Origin: a virus
Strand: one strand, 5' to 3'
Length of the DNA: 22,579 nt
Virus record (IMG/VR): IMGVR_UViG_3300025887_000150
Span: 1 to 22,579 of that record
Under the pieces are notes generated by a model. That model was not told the origin of the DNA. It saw only the letters and a program-made list of their open reading frames with translations, and did not search any database. This document shows, piece by piece, positions 1-6,750 of the stretch. The position numbers and the translations under genes were made by a program. Positions within the stretch are counted from its first letter, which is position 1. Each line of letters opens with the position of its first letter.

Positions 1-1
1 A

Positions 2-43
2 GATCCAGCTGCGTTAACTTGGGACGACTTAGCTGATGACTAA
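2..43 (+). CDS. C-terminal end of upstream gene (possibly terminase large subunit)
   Basis: The frame starting at base 2 reads DPAALTWDDLADD and then TAA at 41-43; the other two forward frames close within 12 codons and look unlike protein. It overlaps the next ATG (36) by 8 bases, as usual in tight phage operons. A gene directly upstream of a small ORF and the portal gene is most often the large terminase subunit. That assignment rests on gene order only, because 13 residues carry no diagnostic motif. Confidence 0.35.
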   Translation, partial: DPAALTWDDLADD

Positions 44-260
44 CAAGGTAGACTATAGTATACACACTGATTACGATCACAGAGAAACAACCATTCAGTT
101 GTTCACTGACTTAGAACTATCTGACCAAGCTGTACACCGGATAGCAGACTCAGAAGTATGGCGTGTGTATCAAACAGCACTAAAATATGTGAAACAACAC
201 GCATTTATGGAAGAAAAAGTCAATTCTACCAGCTGGCCACCCATAAAGCTGTTAAAATAA
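36..260 (+). CDS. Hypothetical 74-aa protein between terminase end and portal
   Basis: I do not recognise this protein. It is 74 residues, hydrophilic, mixed charge, with no membrane segment, signal peptide or cysteines. The middle (roughly residues 25-58) looks helical, and the end is short and proline-containing (SWPPIKLLK). The ATG lies inside the last codons of the upstream gene (overlap 36-43) and no strong Shine-Dalgarno is visible, so translation probably depends on coupling to the upstream gene. Small ORFs at the terminase/portal junction sometimes encode head-tail joining or portal-associated proteins, but nothing here supports a specific role. Confidence 0.6.
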   Translation: MTNKVDYSIHTDYDHRETTIQLFTDLELSDQAVHRIADSEVWRVYQTALKYVKQHAFMEEKVNSTSWPPIKLLK

Positions 261-261
261 A

Positions 262-290
262 TTCATATTGATAAATATACTTGTTATAAC
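262..290 (+). promoter_or_regulatory. Weak sigma70-like promoter candidate upstream of portal
   Basis: TTCATA (262-267) is followed after exactly 17 bases by TATAAC (285-290), matching 4/6 and 5/6 of the sigma70 consensus. It lies in the 56-base gap before the portal gene. The region is very AT-rich, so a chance match is quite possible. GTTATAAC (283-290) is also a perfect 8-base palindrome. Confidence 0.25.
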
Positions 291-316
291 ATGATCACTA
301 TAGTATAGGAATATAT

Positions 317-2026
317 ATGGCCGCACCTTTCAATTATTACGACTACATCACTGGTTCTCATGAACTATATCAACGATACGCAGATGATTGGCGACTGGCG
401 GTTCGTAGCTTCTGGGGCGGGGTAGAATATCGTAATGGAAGATACTTACGTTCTTATGCAATTGATCAAAGCACTCCCAGTGACACTATTAAAACATATG
501 ATGAACAAGACGGTATCACCACCGGTTCATACATCACAGAAGTAAGACGAGCAAACAGTTCTCAAGAAGCTAACACAGGCAGCAGTGGCTATACAGGATC
601 TTTCTATGAAGAGAAAATAAACAACGTTCCTGTATTACCATACACTAGACTGTATGTTAACGAATACAATGCAATATTGTTTAGAAGTCCTCCTGTGCGA
701 CACTTACCTGACGACGCTGACATTAAATCATTCATTCAGAATGTAGATGGTGAAGGTAACAGCTTAAACGAATTCATGAGTCAAGTAGACACATACAGTA
801 CTGTATACGGAGTTGTGTGGGTTAGTTGTTTAAAGCTAGGCAATGCACTCTATCCTAAATGGAGAATGCACTCACCGCTTGATGTACTTAATTGGAAGTA
901 CAGCTATGACGCTAACGGCGAATTAGAACTAGAAAGTATCTTAATCAGAACCAGCAGTGAACCTACTGTACAAATACTACAGCATATAACAAAACACACC
1001 ATTGAAACAATATTCATGCCTTTAACTGAAGAAGATATTGATGTACCAGAAGGTGCAGTATATATTGACTCAGCTGAAGATGATGATAACCTAGGATTTT
1101 ACAGAACAATTCAAGAGAACCCTCTTGGATACCCTCCTGTAAGTCCCATATATCAAAGCACCAAGATCTATAACGGAATAGGTCATACACCGATGTTTGA
1201 TATTGCACAAATACAACGCTCCATTTATGGGGACTACGGGGAGATATACAGCAGCATCTCATATGGCGCACACCCGGTAACAATTGTAGATGAAACAACG
1301 TTAACCCAAAATGATTTCAACGTTGGTGCAGAGCCTGGTTCTGTAATAAATGTACAGAACAGCCTTAATGGGCAGCCTAACTATGTTTTTGAATTTAGAG
1401 CACCACCTCTGGACAGCATCAAAGAGTTGCGCGAGCTTATAGATCAAAAGATTAGTAAGATGAATGAGATAGCGATGATACGCTCAGAAGAACTTATCAA
1501 AGCAAGTCGAAGCGGTGTACAATTAGAAATGTATGACAGCAAGTTAGAAGCAATGATCAGAAAGAAAGCAGTGAGTCTGGAAAATGCAGAAGCCAACAAG
1601 TTATGGCCTATGTGGATGGACTGGCAAGGACTAAGCATGCCAGAAGACTTAACAATTAGTTACAACAGATTGTATAACCAAAAAGGCTTAGAAAACGAAT
1701 TAGCAGAGCTGGACAAGTTACTACTCACTTACGAAAGATTTGAGAGTGTATTTGGTTCAGACAGCAGTGAAGAAGAATCAATGGAATTTGCCACACCAGG
1801 GGAAGCAGAAGCAATGGCTAGAAGCTTAGGTGGATCAGGTTCCCACAGCTATGTAGAAGAAGATGGCATAACTATATACATGCCATACAACTCACACAGC
1901 GAATACGAATTACGAGTAGGAATGGCTATGTCAGAAGATGCTGACTTTGGTCCATCACTTAAAGAAAAGATTAAAGAACGTTTAACACAATTAGTTGAAG
2001 GTTCATACACAAACAATAGTCTTTGA
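317..2026 (+). CDS. Portal protein
   Basis: This is probably the portal, the dodecameric ring at one capsid vertex through which the terminase packages DNA and to which the connector and tail attach. At 569 residues it lies in the usual portal range. Residues about 150-200 (MSQVDTYSTVYGVVWV, then PKWRMHSPLDVLNWKY) resemble the conserved portal region where a helical segment precedes the beta-rich wing. Residues about 375-440 hold a long helix rich in E/K/R that fits the stem and crown (QKISKMNEIAMIRSEELIKA). The C-terminal part has an acidic serine-rich segment (SDSSEEESMEF). The ATG at 317 has AGGA (307-310) upstream. Scaffold and capsid genes follow directly, the canonical head order. I see no fused Mu F-like head morphogenesis domain or protease domain. 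Confidence 0.82.
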   Translation: MAAPFNYYDYITGSHELYQRYADDWRLAVRSFWGGVEYRNGRYLRSYAIDQSTPSDTIKTYDEQDGITTGSYITEVRRANSSQEANTGSSGYTGSFYEEKINNVPVLPYTRLYVNEYNAILFRSPPVRHLPDDADIKSFIQNVDGEGNSLNEFMSQVDTYSTVYGVVWVSCLKLGNALYPKWRMHSPLDVLNWKYSYDANGELELESILIRTSSEPTVQILQHITKHTIETIFMPLTEEDIDVPEGAVYIDSAEDDDNLGFYRTIQENPLGYPPVSPIYQSTKIYNGIGHTPMFDIAQIQRSIYGDYGEIYSSISYGAHPVTIVDETTLTQNDFNVGAEPGSVINVQNSLNGQPNYVFEFRAPPLDSIKELRELIDQKISKMNEIAMIRSEELIKASRSGVQLEMYDSKLEAMIRKKAVSLENAEANKLWPMWMDWQGLSMPEDLTISYNRLYNQKGLENELAELDKLLLTYERFESVFGSDSSEEESMEFATPGEAEAMARSLGGSGSHSYVEEDGITIYMPYNSHSEYELRVGMAMSEDADFGPSLKEKIKERLTQLVEGSYTNNSL

Positions 2027-2106
2027 TTAGACAGTTGTATAATAGGGAGTACCAATTAGGTGCTTAGAACATTTACGCTCACTCAAGCGATAACTAGGAG
2101 AATATA

Positions 2107-2979
2107 ATGGAAGCAGATTCCAATAACACAGTTGAACATACTGATCAAAATGTTTCGGTAACAGATTCCGCAACGGACGTAGACAATTCATTGGAAACGG
2201 TTAAATCTGAGAAAAAAGCAACACCCAGTGTTGAAGTTAGAGATGGTAAGATATTCATTGATGGCAATCGTGTTTACTCACGAGATGACGTTAACAGAAT
2301 AGGTGCTAATGCTAGAAAAGAAGTTGAGTCTAAGTTAATACAAGACTTAAACGTTGATAGCATTGACAGTGTAAGAGGTGTTGTTAAAGCTCTTCAAGAA
2401 AGTACGCCAAGCGAAGAAGGTACTAGTCTAAATGTTAATTCATTACGAGACGCAGTACGCAAGCGTGAAGCCACAGTTGAAGAACTAACGCAACAAGTTA
2501 ATACACTCAAAACCGACTTACTATTACGGGACCATATGGGCCAACTTAATAGTGCTATGCCAAGTAATTGGTCAGACACTCAGAAGTCAGCAGTAATCAA
2601 ATTGATGAAAGCAGACAATATGTTAGCAGTGGAAGGTAACACATTTGCGATTAGAAACGGAAACGAATATCTAACCACAGATGGTGAAACACCTGACTAT
2701 GCTAGTGCTGTAGAACTAGTAGGTAGGAACTTAGGGCTTAACTTCGGTAAGAAAGGTGTTGATATGCCACTAGGTGAAATTAGTAACAGTGTTGAAAGTA
2801 GAAGTGCTGCAAAGCCAGTAGACAACAACAAAGTTAAGAATGAACCAGCATACAGAGAAGCGTATTTAGATTTACGCTTAAATCGTAAGGGTGGAGTTAG
2901 TACTAGTGATATCACAGATAATATGATAAAAGCTAGAGCTAGTGAAATCCAAAAAAGTAAGTCTAGGAATTACAATTAA
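2107..2979 (+). CDS. Capsid scaffolding protein
   Basis: This is a likely internal scaffold that co-assembles with the major capsid protein and leaves before DNA packaging. It has the usual scaffold composition: 290 residues, strongly hydrophilic, an acidic Asp/Ser/Thr-rich N-terminus (residues 1-40), a charged coiled-coil stretch around residues 108-145 (SLRDAVRKREATVEELTQQV) and a basic C-terminal tail ending KSKSRNYN. The tail is typical of the segment that binds the capsid shell. AGGAG (2096-2100) lies 6 bases before the ATG. It sits between portal and major capsid genes, the standard scaffold position. No serine-protease motif is evident, so it is probably not a prohead protease-scaffold fusion. 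The family was not recognised by direct sequence, only by composition and context. Confidence 0.65.
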   Translation: MEADSNNTVEHTDQNVSVTDSATDVDNSLETVKSEKKATPSVEVRDGKIFIDGNRVYSRDDVNRIGANARKEVESKLIQDLNVDSIDSVRGVVKALQESTPSEEGTSLNVNSLRDAVRKREATVEELTQQVNTLKTDLLLRDHMGQLNSAMPSNWSDTQKSAVIKLMKADNMLAVEGNTFAIRNGNEYLTTDGETPDYASAVELVGRNLGLNFGKKGVDMPLGEISNSVESRSAAKPVDNNKVKNEPAYREAYLDLRLNRKGGVSTSDITDNMIKARASEIQKSKSRNYN

Positions 2980-3019
2980 TTCCAGATTAAATTAAATTGT
3001 CAAATAATAGGAGACAACT

Positions 3020-3925
3020 ATGACAACTTCAACAAACGTTGCACAGTTATACACCGACTTAGTCGCAGATCTAGTACCATTCTTTATGAACGCTACCCTG
3101 CTTCCTAACTCAGCATTAATTCGCAACAGCATTAACATGGTCGGTGAGACCGGTGGAACCGTAAGATTCCCAGTAACAAACGCATACACAAACGCAGTAA
3201 ACGTGTCAGAAGGCGGGCCAATTGGATCAGCATCTAACTTAGTTCCTACAGCAGTAAGCATTGCACTACAAAAGCGTGGTGTTGGTTCAGACGTAACTCT
3301 TGAAGCGTTAAGTGACGGCGGATACGACTTAGTATATCGTTCAACACTACAAAGAATTGGTGGCGGTTTAGCACAAGCAACTGACATCGCTGGTTTATTA
3401 GTAGCAGCTACAGCCTTTACAGGTGAAGTTGGTACAGCATCAGCAGCTGACACTTCAACTAACAACATCATCTTCTCACCTGACGCATTAGGTTATGCAG
3501 TCAAAGACGAAGGTCCAATGGTAGAAACATGGTACGACGTGAACACTCAGACTCACCAGTTCAGAGGTTCAATCAGAGACGGCTATGCAGCTATTAAACC
3601 CTCATTCGGTGTTAAAATGACTGGCTTGAACACAGTTGGTACCGAAGTTGCAACAATTGGTTTTGATATCTCAAGTGTTGCACTGGCTACATCATTACTA
3701 CGTCAAGCAAATGCTACCACAATGGATAACGGTATGTACATTGCATGCGTTGACGCAGCAGCAGAATATGCTATTAATGCACAAGTTGCATTAGCTGGTG
3801 GTAATGCAGCAATCGGTTCACTTAGTGATATCGGTAACAAAGCGTTTTACGACGGATTAGTAGGTCAAGCAGTAGGCTGTGCGTTCTTTAGAACTAACAA
3901 CTTACCAACAGCTGACTTAACTTAA
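3020..3925 (+). CDS. Major capsid protein
   Basis: This is probably the major head protein, forming the icosahedral shell, most likely with an HK97-type fold. It has 301 residues. The N-terminal segment NVAQLYTDLVADLVPFFMNA is followed by ETGGTVRFPVTNAYTNAVNV, typical of the N-arm and E-loop strands of capsid proteins of this class. The middle has a helix-rich segment (DLVYRSTLQRIGGGLAQATD, about residues 110-130) resembling the spine helix. Alanine and glycine are abundant and there are no membrane segments. AGGAG (3009-3013) is well placed before the ATG. There is no obvious N-terminal delta domain or protease, which fits a separate scaffold protein upstream. The gene uses frequent GCA/GTA/ACA codons, as do its neighbours. 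Confidence 0.82.
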   Translation: MTTSTNVAQLYTDLVADLVPFFMNATLLPNSALIRNSINMVGETGGTVRFPVTNAYTNAVNVSEGGPIGSASNLVPTAVSIALQKRGVGSDVTLEALSDGGYDLVYRSTLQRIGGGLAQATDIAGLLVAATAFTGEVGTASAADTSTNNIIFSPDALGYAVKDEGPMVETWYDVNTQTHQFRGSIRDGYAAIKPSFGVKMTGLNTVGTEVATIGFDISSVALATSLLRQANATTMDNGMYIACVDAAAEYAINAQVALAGGNAAIGSLSDIGNKAFYDGLVGQAVGCAFFRTNNLPTADLT

Positions 3926-3940
3926 TATTAGGATAATACT

Positions 3941-4501
3941 ATGGCATTTGTAACGGACGGCAGCGGAAATGTAACATCATACGCAGAATACACTGACGTG
4001 TTGCAAAAGGATCAACGGTTATTAGAAGCAAACGTCATTAAAGTCCCGGCAGAGTCGGGCTTTATTGATGTAACTGACTTCATTGAAGACATGCTTACTA
4101 AAGCAACCAATCGTATTAACATTAAAATAAAAGCAAGTTCTTGGTGGGCTGGCTATTTGAATTACACAGGACAGAGCGTGAGCAATCCCGCACTAATGCC
4201 TGACTTTAATCCAAATAATATAGCAGCTAAACAACAAGAATTTACTGATATGGCAGTGTTTTACTGTTTGTATTACTACTTACTACCACTTATTGCAGAC
4301 TTCTCAACAGAAGAATCAGCAGAGCTTAGTAAGATAGAGTATTATGAAAACAAGTTCCAAGGTTTGTTTAACGAACTTATAGCACTTGCGGATTTCTACG
4401 ATGCAGACGGCGATGGTGTAATTGAAGATTCTGAAAAAGTCTGGACGGCCCAGACTGTGAGACGTAGCAGACGTAGAAGCACAGTGGTGAGAGTTAACTA
4501 A
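3941..4501 (+). CDS. Head-tail connector/adaptor protein with EF-hand loop
   Basis: This is a 186-residue protein directly downstream of the capsid gene, where head completion (adaptor) proteins are encoded; that role is inferred from position. The middle is helical and aromatic (FYCLYYYLLPLIADFS). Residues 154-165 read DADGDGVIEDSE, a full match to the 12-residue EF-hand calcium loop (D at 1, 3 and 5, G at 6, I at 8, E at 12). The C-terminus is very basic (VRRSRRRSTVVRVN), suited to contact DNA or the acidic portal. The stop overlaps the next ATG by one base (TAATG, 4499-4503), so the two are probably translationally coupled. A neck or minor head protein is an alternative. Confidence 0.5.
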   Translation: MAFVTDGSGNVTSYAEYTDVLQKDQRLLEANVIKVPAESGFIDVTDFIEDMLTKATNRINIKIKASSWWAGYLNYTGQSVSNPALMPDFNPNNIAAKQQEFTDMAVFYCLYYYLLPLIADFSTEESAELSKIEYYENKFQGLFNELIALADFYDADGDGVIEDSEKVWTAQTVRRSRRRSTVVRVN

Positions 4502-4926
4502 TGTCGATTAGATCATTACTCTTAACACAACTGGCTAAGACTACAGCGAATGGTGGTGTTGCTTCAACGGATTATTCCTTAGAAGCAACTGAACTACCGT
4601 GGACTGCTAGTGGTGAGCCTTTATATGTGAAAAACATGCGAGTCGTTTATGTCAGCGAAGAAGATGAAGCCAAGGTACAATTGTACCGAACGCTGGATCA
4701 GGGTGCAGTCTATCAGACTGATACTGTGGTCCAAGCCTTCTTAACTGAAGATGCCAAAAATATTAAAGCAAATAACCCAACAGTTATAGAAAACATGCTC
4801 AATGCTAAAAACGTAATCAATGGTGCTAACGGATATAATGTCCAGCTAGCCGAAAGTGCTTATGAACAGGAAATTGATGGTGACACTATAACGTATACCT
4901 TTGAGTATACTTTTACAACCATATAG
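4501..4926 (+). CDS. Probable tail terminator / tail completion protein
   Basis: This 141-residue protein is encoded immediately before the major tail protein, the usual place for the gpU-like tail terminator that caps the tail tube and joins it to the head. It is predicted alpha/beta: an N-terminal helix (IRSLLLTQLAKTTANG), strands around residues 42-70 (LYVKNMRVVYVSEEDEAKVQ) and a C-terminal strand pair (ITYTFEYTFTTI) in the style of terminator proteins. The TAG stop at 4924 is embedded in TAGGAG, which serves as the Shine-Dalgarno of the next gene. I did not recognise a specific family, so the call is from order, size and strand pattern. Confidence 0.45.
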   Translation: MSIRSLLLTQLAKTTANGGVASTDYSLEATELPWTASGEPLYVKNMRVVYVSEEDEAKVQLYRTLDQGAVYQTDTVVQAFLTEDAKNIKANNPTVIENMLNAKNVINGANGYNVQLAESAYEQEIDGDTITYTFEYTFTTI

Positions 4927-4936
4927 GAGAAACACA

Positions 4937-5422
4937 ATGGCAGTAATAAATGTAACACCGGGGTCAGAAGCAATCCTAACATTAGCACCACTTGGTTCGC
5001 CAGCTGATGCAATACCCGGAGCAGCAAACGGAATGGTAATACCACTTATGCAAGATGTAACAATCTCAGCATCACCTGGTATTGTTAGATATTCAGTATT
5101 AGATAATTCAGCAAGCAAAGCATTCACAACAGTTAACGAGAATAGTATTTCTGGTAATATGTTGTTAGACGAACTCACGTTCTTCGGCGATGCAGCTATT
5201 GTAGCAAATCAAGTAGCCACTGACGGATTATTTAAAACATCAACAGACAAAACAGAGATATCATTTAGTGTATCTTTCCAAGGAAGCGACGCTGGATCAC
5301 ATTACGTGAGCGGTACTGGCTTCATTAGTGGTTTAAGCCCAACAGCATCCATGGATGCGGCTGTGTGGTTAACCCCAATGGAAATTGTTGTTAATGGTGA
5401 ATTAGCTACCACAACCGTTTAA
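4937..5422 (+). CDS. Major tail (tube) protein
   Basis: This probably forms the stacked rings of the tail tube. I chose the ATG at 4937 (MAVINVTPGS) because AGGAG (4925-4929) sits 7 bases upstream. The in-frame ATG at 4901 lies inside the previous gene and has no ribosome site. The protein has 161 residues, is beta-rich, has no cysteine, and carries a central segment of alternating polar and hydrophobic residues (TEISFSVSFQGSDAGSHYVS) typical of tube proteins. The order terminator, tube protein, hairpin, chaperones, tape measure matches siphoviruses. The strong hairpin just downstream fits a gene needing excess expression. The family was not identified by a signature motif. Confidence 0.65.
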   Translation: MAVINVTPGSEAILTLAPLGSPADAIPGAANGMVIPLMQDVTISASPGIVRYSVLDNSASKAFTTVNENSISGNMLLDELTFFGDAAIVANQVATDGLFKTSTDKTEISFSVSFQGSDAGSHYVSGTGFISGLSPTASMDAAVWLTPMEIVVNGELATTTV

Positions 5423-5439
5423 TTGATATGACCCATAGT

Positions 5440-5465
5440 ATATAACTCCCCCCGGGGAGTTGTAT
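5440..5465 (+). terminator. Strong hairpin after the major tail gene
   Basis: AACTCCCC-CC-GGGGAGTT (5444-5461) is a perfect 8-bp inverted repeat. It extends outward by four pairs (ATAT/GTAT, one G-U) to a 12-bp stem spanning 5440-5465. The tail after it (CTTTATAG) is only weakly U-rich. It may be a partial rho-independent terminator or a 3' stability hairpin that lowers expression of the downstream chaperone genes relative to the tail protein. Confidence 0.6.
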
Positions 5466-5485
5466 CTTTATAGAGGAATTAAACA

Positions 5486-5740
5486 ATGGAACATAGATTT
5501 CTACGAAATTACGATCAAGCAGGAACATGGACTAAGTCAACACGAATTATTCGTGTTAAAGGTGTAGAATTTGATCTAGATGAATACGCTGAGCTGCATG
5601 GTATTGAATTACCTGACAGACCTAGCAAGAAACCCAAAGATATACAGAAAGAGGTAAATACTAATGCAGATATGGGACGACAAGACGATTCCAGAGATAA
5701 TCAAATCGATGGAGATGGAAGTAGCGAAGGCTCAGAATGA
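5486..5740 (+). CDS. Small unknown protein with DLDEYA motif, paralogue of the 13501 product
   Basis: The function is unknown. It has 84 residues: an N-terminal part (1-45) and a hydrophilic, low-complexity tail (46-84, rich in K, D, S and G). The N-terminal part aligns with nearly the whole 50-aa protein encoded at 13501. Both have YD..G near the start, then TR, then G...D[LI]DEYA....I.LPD. The tail region overlaps out of frame with the gene at 5664, which may be why it is low-complexity. AGAGGA (5472-5477) lies 8 bases before the ATG. It sits between the tube protein and the tail chaperones, so a tail-assembly role is plausible but unproven. Confidence 0.7.
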   Translation: MEHRFLRNYDQAGTWTKSTRIIRVKGVEFDLDEYAELHGIELPDRPSKKPKDIQKEVNTNADMGRQDDSRDNQIDGDGSSEGSE

Positions 5741-5840
5741 ACTTCGTTGTGCTGAAAGAGATATTACTAAAGCACAAAGCAGGATAGCATTTACATTAAG
5801 TGCAATCCATAACCTAAACAACAGAGATATAAAGGAATAA
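5664..5840 (+). CDS. 58-aa helical protein overlapping the upstream gene
   Basis: This small ORF begins MQIWDDKTIPEIIKSMEMEV and ends NNRDIKE. It overlaps the last 77 bases of the 5486 gene in a different frame. AGAGGT (5650-5655) precedes the ATG by 8 bases, and the stop is 3 bases before the next gene, so the spacing fits a true gene. Residues 13-48 look like one amphipathic helix or short coiled coil (KSMEMEVAKAQNELRCAERD). I do not recognise a family. If not translated, 5741-5843 would be an unexplained 103-base gap in an otherwise gapless operon, which also argues for the gene. Confidence 0.65.
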   Translation: MQIWDDKTIPEIIKSMEMEVAKAQNELRCAERDITKAQSRIAFTLSAIHNLNNRDIKE

Positions 5841-5843
5841 GAT

Positions 5844-6140
5844 ATGAAGTTAACACAACTCGCAACCAAACCACAATTAGTTAAAATTGAGATTGATGAT
5901 CCAGAACTCGTAGAGAAGTATGGTGAAGTAGTCGAATTCTATGTACACGATAGAATAAACCTCGATCAATACACCAAGTTAGCTTCGATTAAAACAGAAG
6001 ACTTAGGCAGTATGATTGGGTTAATCAAAGAATTAGTATTAGACGAATCAGGTAAACCTGTGATGGATGAAGCGCATGTATTACCAACTGATTTGTTAAA
6101 TGCTTGTATGGTTAAAGTAGTTGACACGCTGGGAAAGTAA
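5844..6140 (+). CDS. Tail assembly chaperone, short form (lambda gpG-like)
   Basis: This 98-residue acidic protein is the zero-frame product of the chaperone cassette. In lambda-like phages gpG and the frameshifted gpGT bind the tape measure protein and recruit tube protein during tail assembly; neither stays in the virion. The call rests on the position between tube and tape measure genes, the acidic helical content (LDQYTKLASIKTEDLGSMIG) and, above all, the slippery heptamer at its 3' end opening into a second frame. AAGGA (5832-5836) is the ribosome site. The stop TAA (6138-6140) follows directly after the heptamer. Confidence 0.78.
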   Translation: MKLTQLATKPQLVKIEIDDPELVEKYGEVVEFYVHDRINLDQYTKLASIKTEDLGSMIGLIKELVLDESGKPVMDEAHVLPTDLLNACMVKVVDTLGK

Positions 6141-6388
6141 CAACCACTAGGTATCGCAAAGACGAACGTATCCTGGGGTTAATGTTGCTGGTAGATAGTA
6201 TGGCATCTAAGTATGGCATGCTACCAACAGACGTGTTGCGTAAAGCAACTACACAAGATGTACAAATACATTTCAATGTAGAAGCATATCGAGACGATGA
6301 AAGAACAAAAGCTTCAGGTGGAGCAGTAGACATAAGTAAACAATATACGCAAGAGGAATTGCAAGAGATATGGCAAAAATCACGGTAG
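5844..6388 (+). CDS. Tail assembly chaperone, frameshifted long form (lambda gpGT-like)
   Basis: This is a join of 5844-6137 in frame zero and 6137-6388 in the -1 frame, giving 98 + 83 = 181 residues with stop TAG at 6386-6388. The T-like part begins VTTTRYRKDERILGLMLLVD and continues through MLPTDVLRKATTQDVQIHFN to a polar C-terminus. It has no plausible start of its own with a ribosome site: the ATG at 6182 is internal and would drop the conserved run-in. That supports synthesis only as a fusion. The T domain of this family contacts the tube protein while the G part contacts the tape measure. Its 3' end overlaps the next gene (6370) by 19 bases. Confidence 0.75.
6131..6179 (+). promoter_or_regulatory. 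Programmed -1 frameshift site: GGGAAAG plus possible downstream stem-loop
   Basis: Bases 6131-6137 are G GGA AAG in the zero frame (codons CTG GGA AAG TAA), an exact X XXY YYZ heptamer and the same heptamer as lambda G/GT. After a -1 slip the frame reads GTA ACA ACC and is open to 6385. Five bases after the heptamer, ACC-a-CTAGGTA (6143-6153) can pair with TATCCTGGGGT (6169-6179). That gives about ten pairs with two single-base bulges and one G-U, with a further TCG/CGA pairing inside the loop. The heptamer is certain; the stem-loop is a hand fold. Confidence 0.8.
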
Positions 6389-6750
6389 AGCTAGATGACA
6401 AAGCATTTCAGCGCCAATTATCTGATATTGTAAAGTATACTGAAGAGCGCATGGTCAAGGAAATGGTCAAGGAGTATGGACGAAATACTCCCAAAGGCGG
6501 ACCTCCCCCTAGCGGTACACGTGGTGGCAACGCCAAGAAGAACACAAAAAGAAAAGGCAATAGTGTAGTAGGTGATTATCCTTACGCTGGTGTTTTAGAC
6601 GATGGGTTATTTCCTCGTAATCCCAAAGGCGGATATGATAAAACAACAGGCGGGTATAGCAAGCAAGCACCGAAAGGTATGGCTGAACCTACTATAGATC
6701 ATATTAAGAAATTGTTTAACAAGTATGTATACCAAATGTGGAAAAATTAG
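6370..6750 (+). CDS. Small basic tail/neck protein (HK97 gp10-like in style)
   Basis: This is a 126-residue basic protein. It has an N-terminal strand-helix (KITVELDDKAFQRQLSDIVK), a glycine/lysine-rich loop (residues about 41-63: PKGGPPPSGTRGGNAKKN) and a segment GDYPYAGVLDDGLFP followed by a C-terminal helix (MAEPTIDHIKKLFNKYVYQM). This plan, with YAxxL.DG and a final MxPTID helix, resembles the HK97 gp10 family of tail completion proteins, but I could not verify family membership. Such proteins are usually encoded between connector and tube protein, so the place between chaperones and tape measure is unusual. The stop abuts the next ATG with no gap (TAGATG), indicating coupling. Confidence 0.5.
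   Translation: MAKITVELDDKAFQRQLSDIVKYTEERMVKEMVKEYGRNTPKGGPPPSGTRGGNAKKNTKRKGNSVVGDYPYAGVLDDGLFPRNPKGGYDKTTGGYSKQAPKGMAEPTIDHIKKLFNKYVYQMWKN

Noticed and set aside
296-303. CACTATAG, the core of a T7-type promoter, upstream of the portal gene
   Set aside because: Only 8 bases match, the upstream T7 recognition bases are absent, no second copy was seen and no phage RNA polymerase gene is in the window.
2038-2043. TATAAT before the scaffold gene as a promoter
   Set aside because: No acceptable -35 element at 16-18 bases and no TGn extension; the region is AT-rich, so a lone -10 match is expected by chance.
2073-2093. Possible hairpin CGCT/AGCG with outer TTA/TAA before the scaffold gene
   Set aside because: Only four core pairs, a bulge and no U-tract; not distinguishable from chance.
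2992-3471. 159-codon - strand frame over the capsid gene
   Set aside because: Complementary shadow of GCA/ACA-rich codons with no recognisable protein content or neighbouring - strand genes.
4901-4936. Upstream start for the major tail protein
   Set aside because: It lies inside the preceding gene without a ribosome site, while ATG 4937 has AGGAG at correct spacing.
6182-6388. Separate 68-aa gene starting at ATG 6182
   Set aside because: No ribosome site, and the same frame is open back to the slippery heptamer at 6131-6137, so it is better read as the T part of the frameshift fusion.
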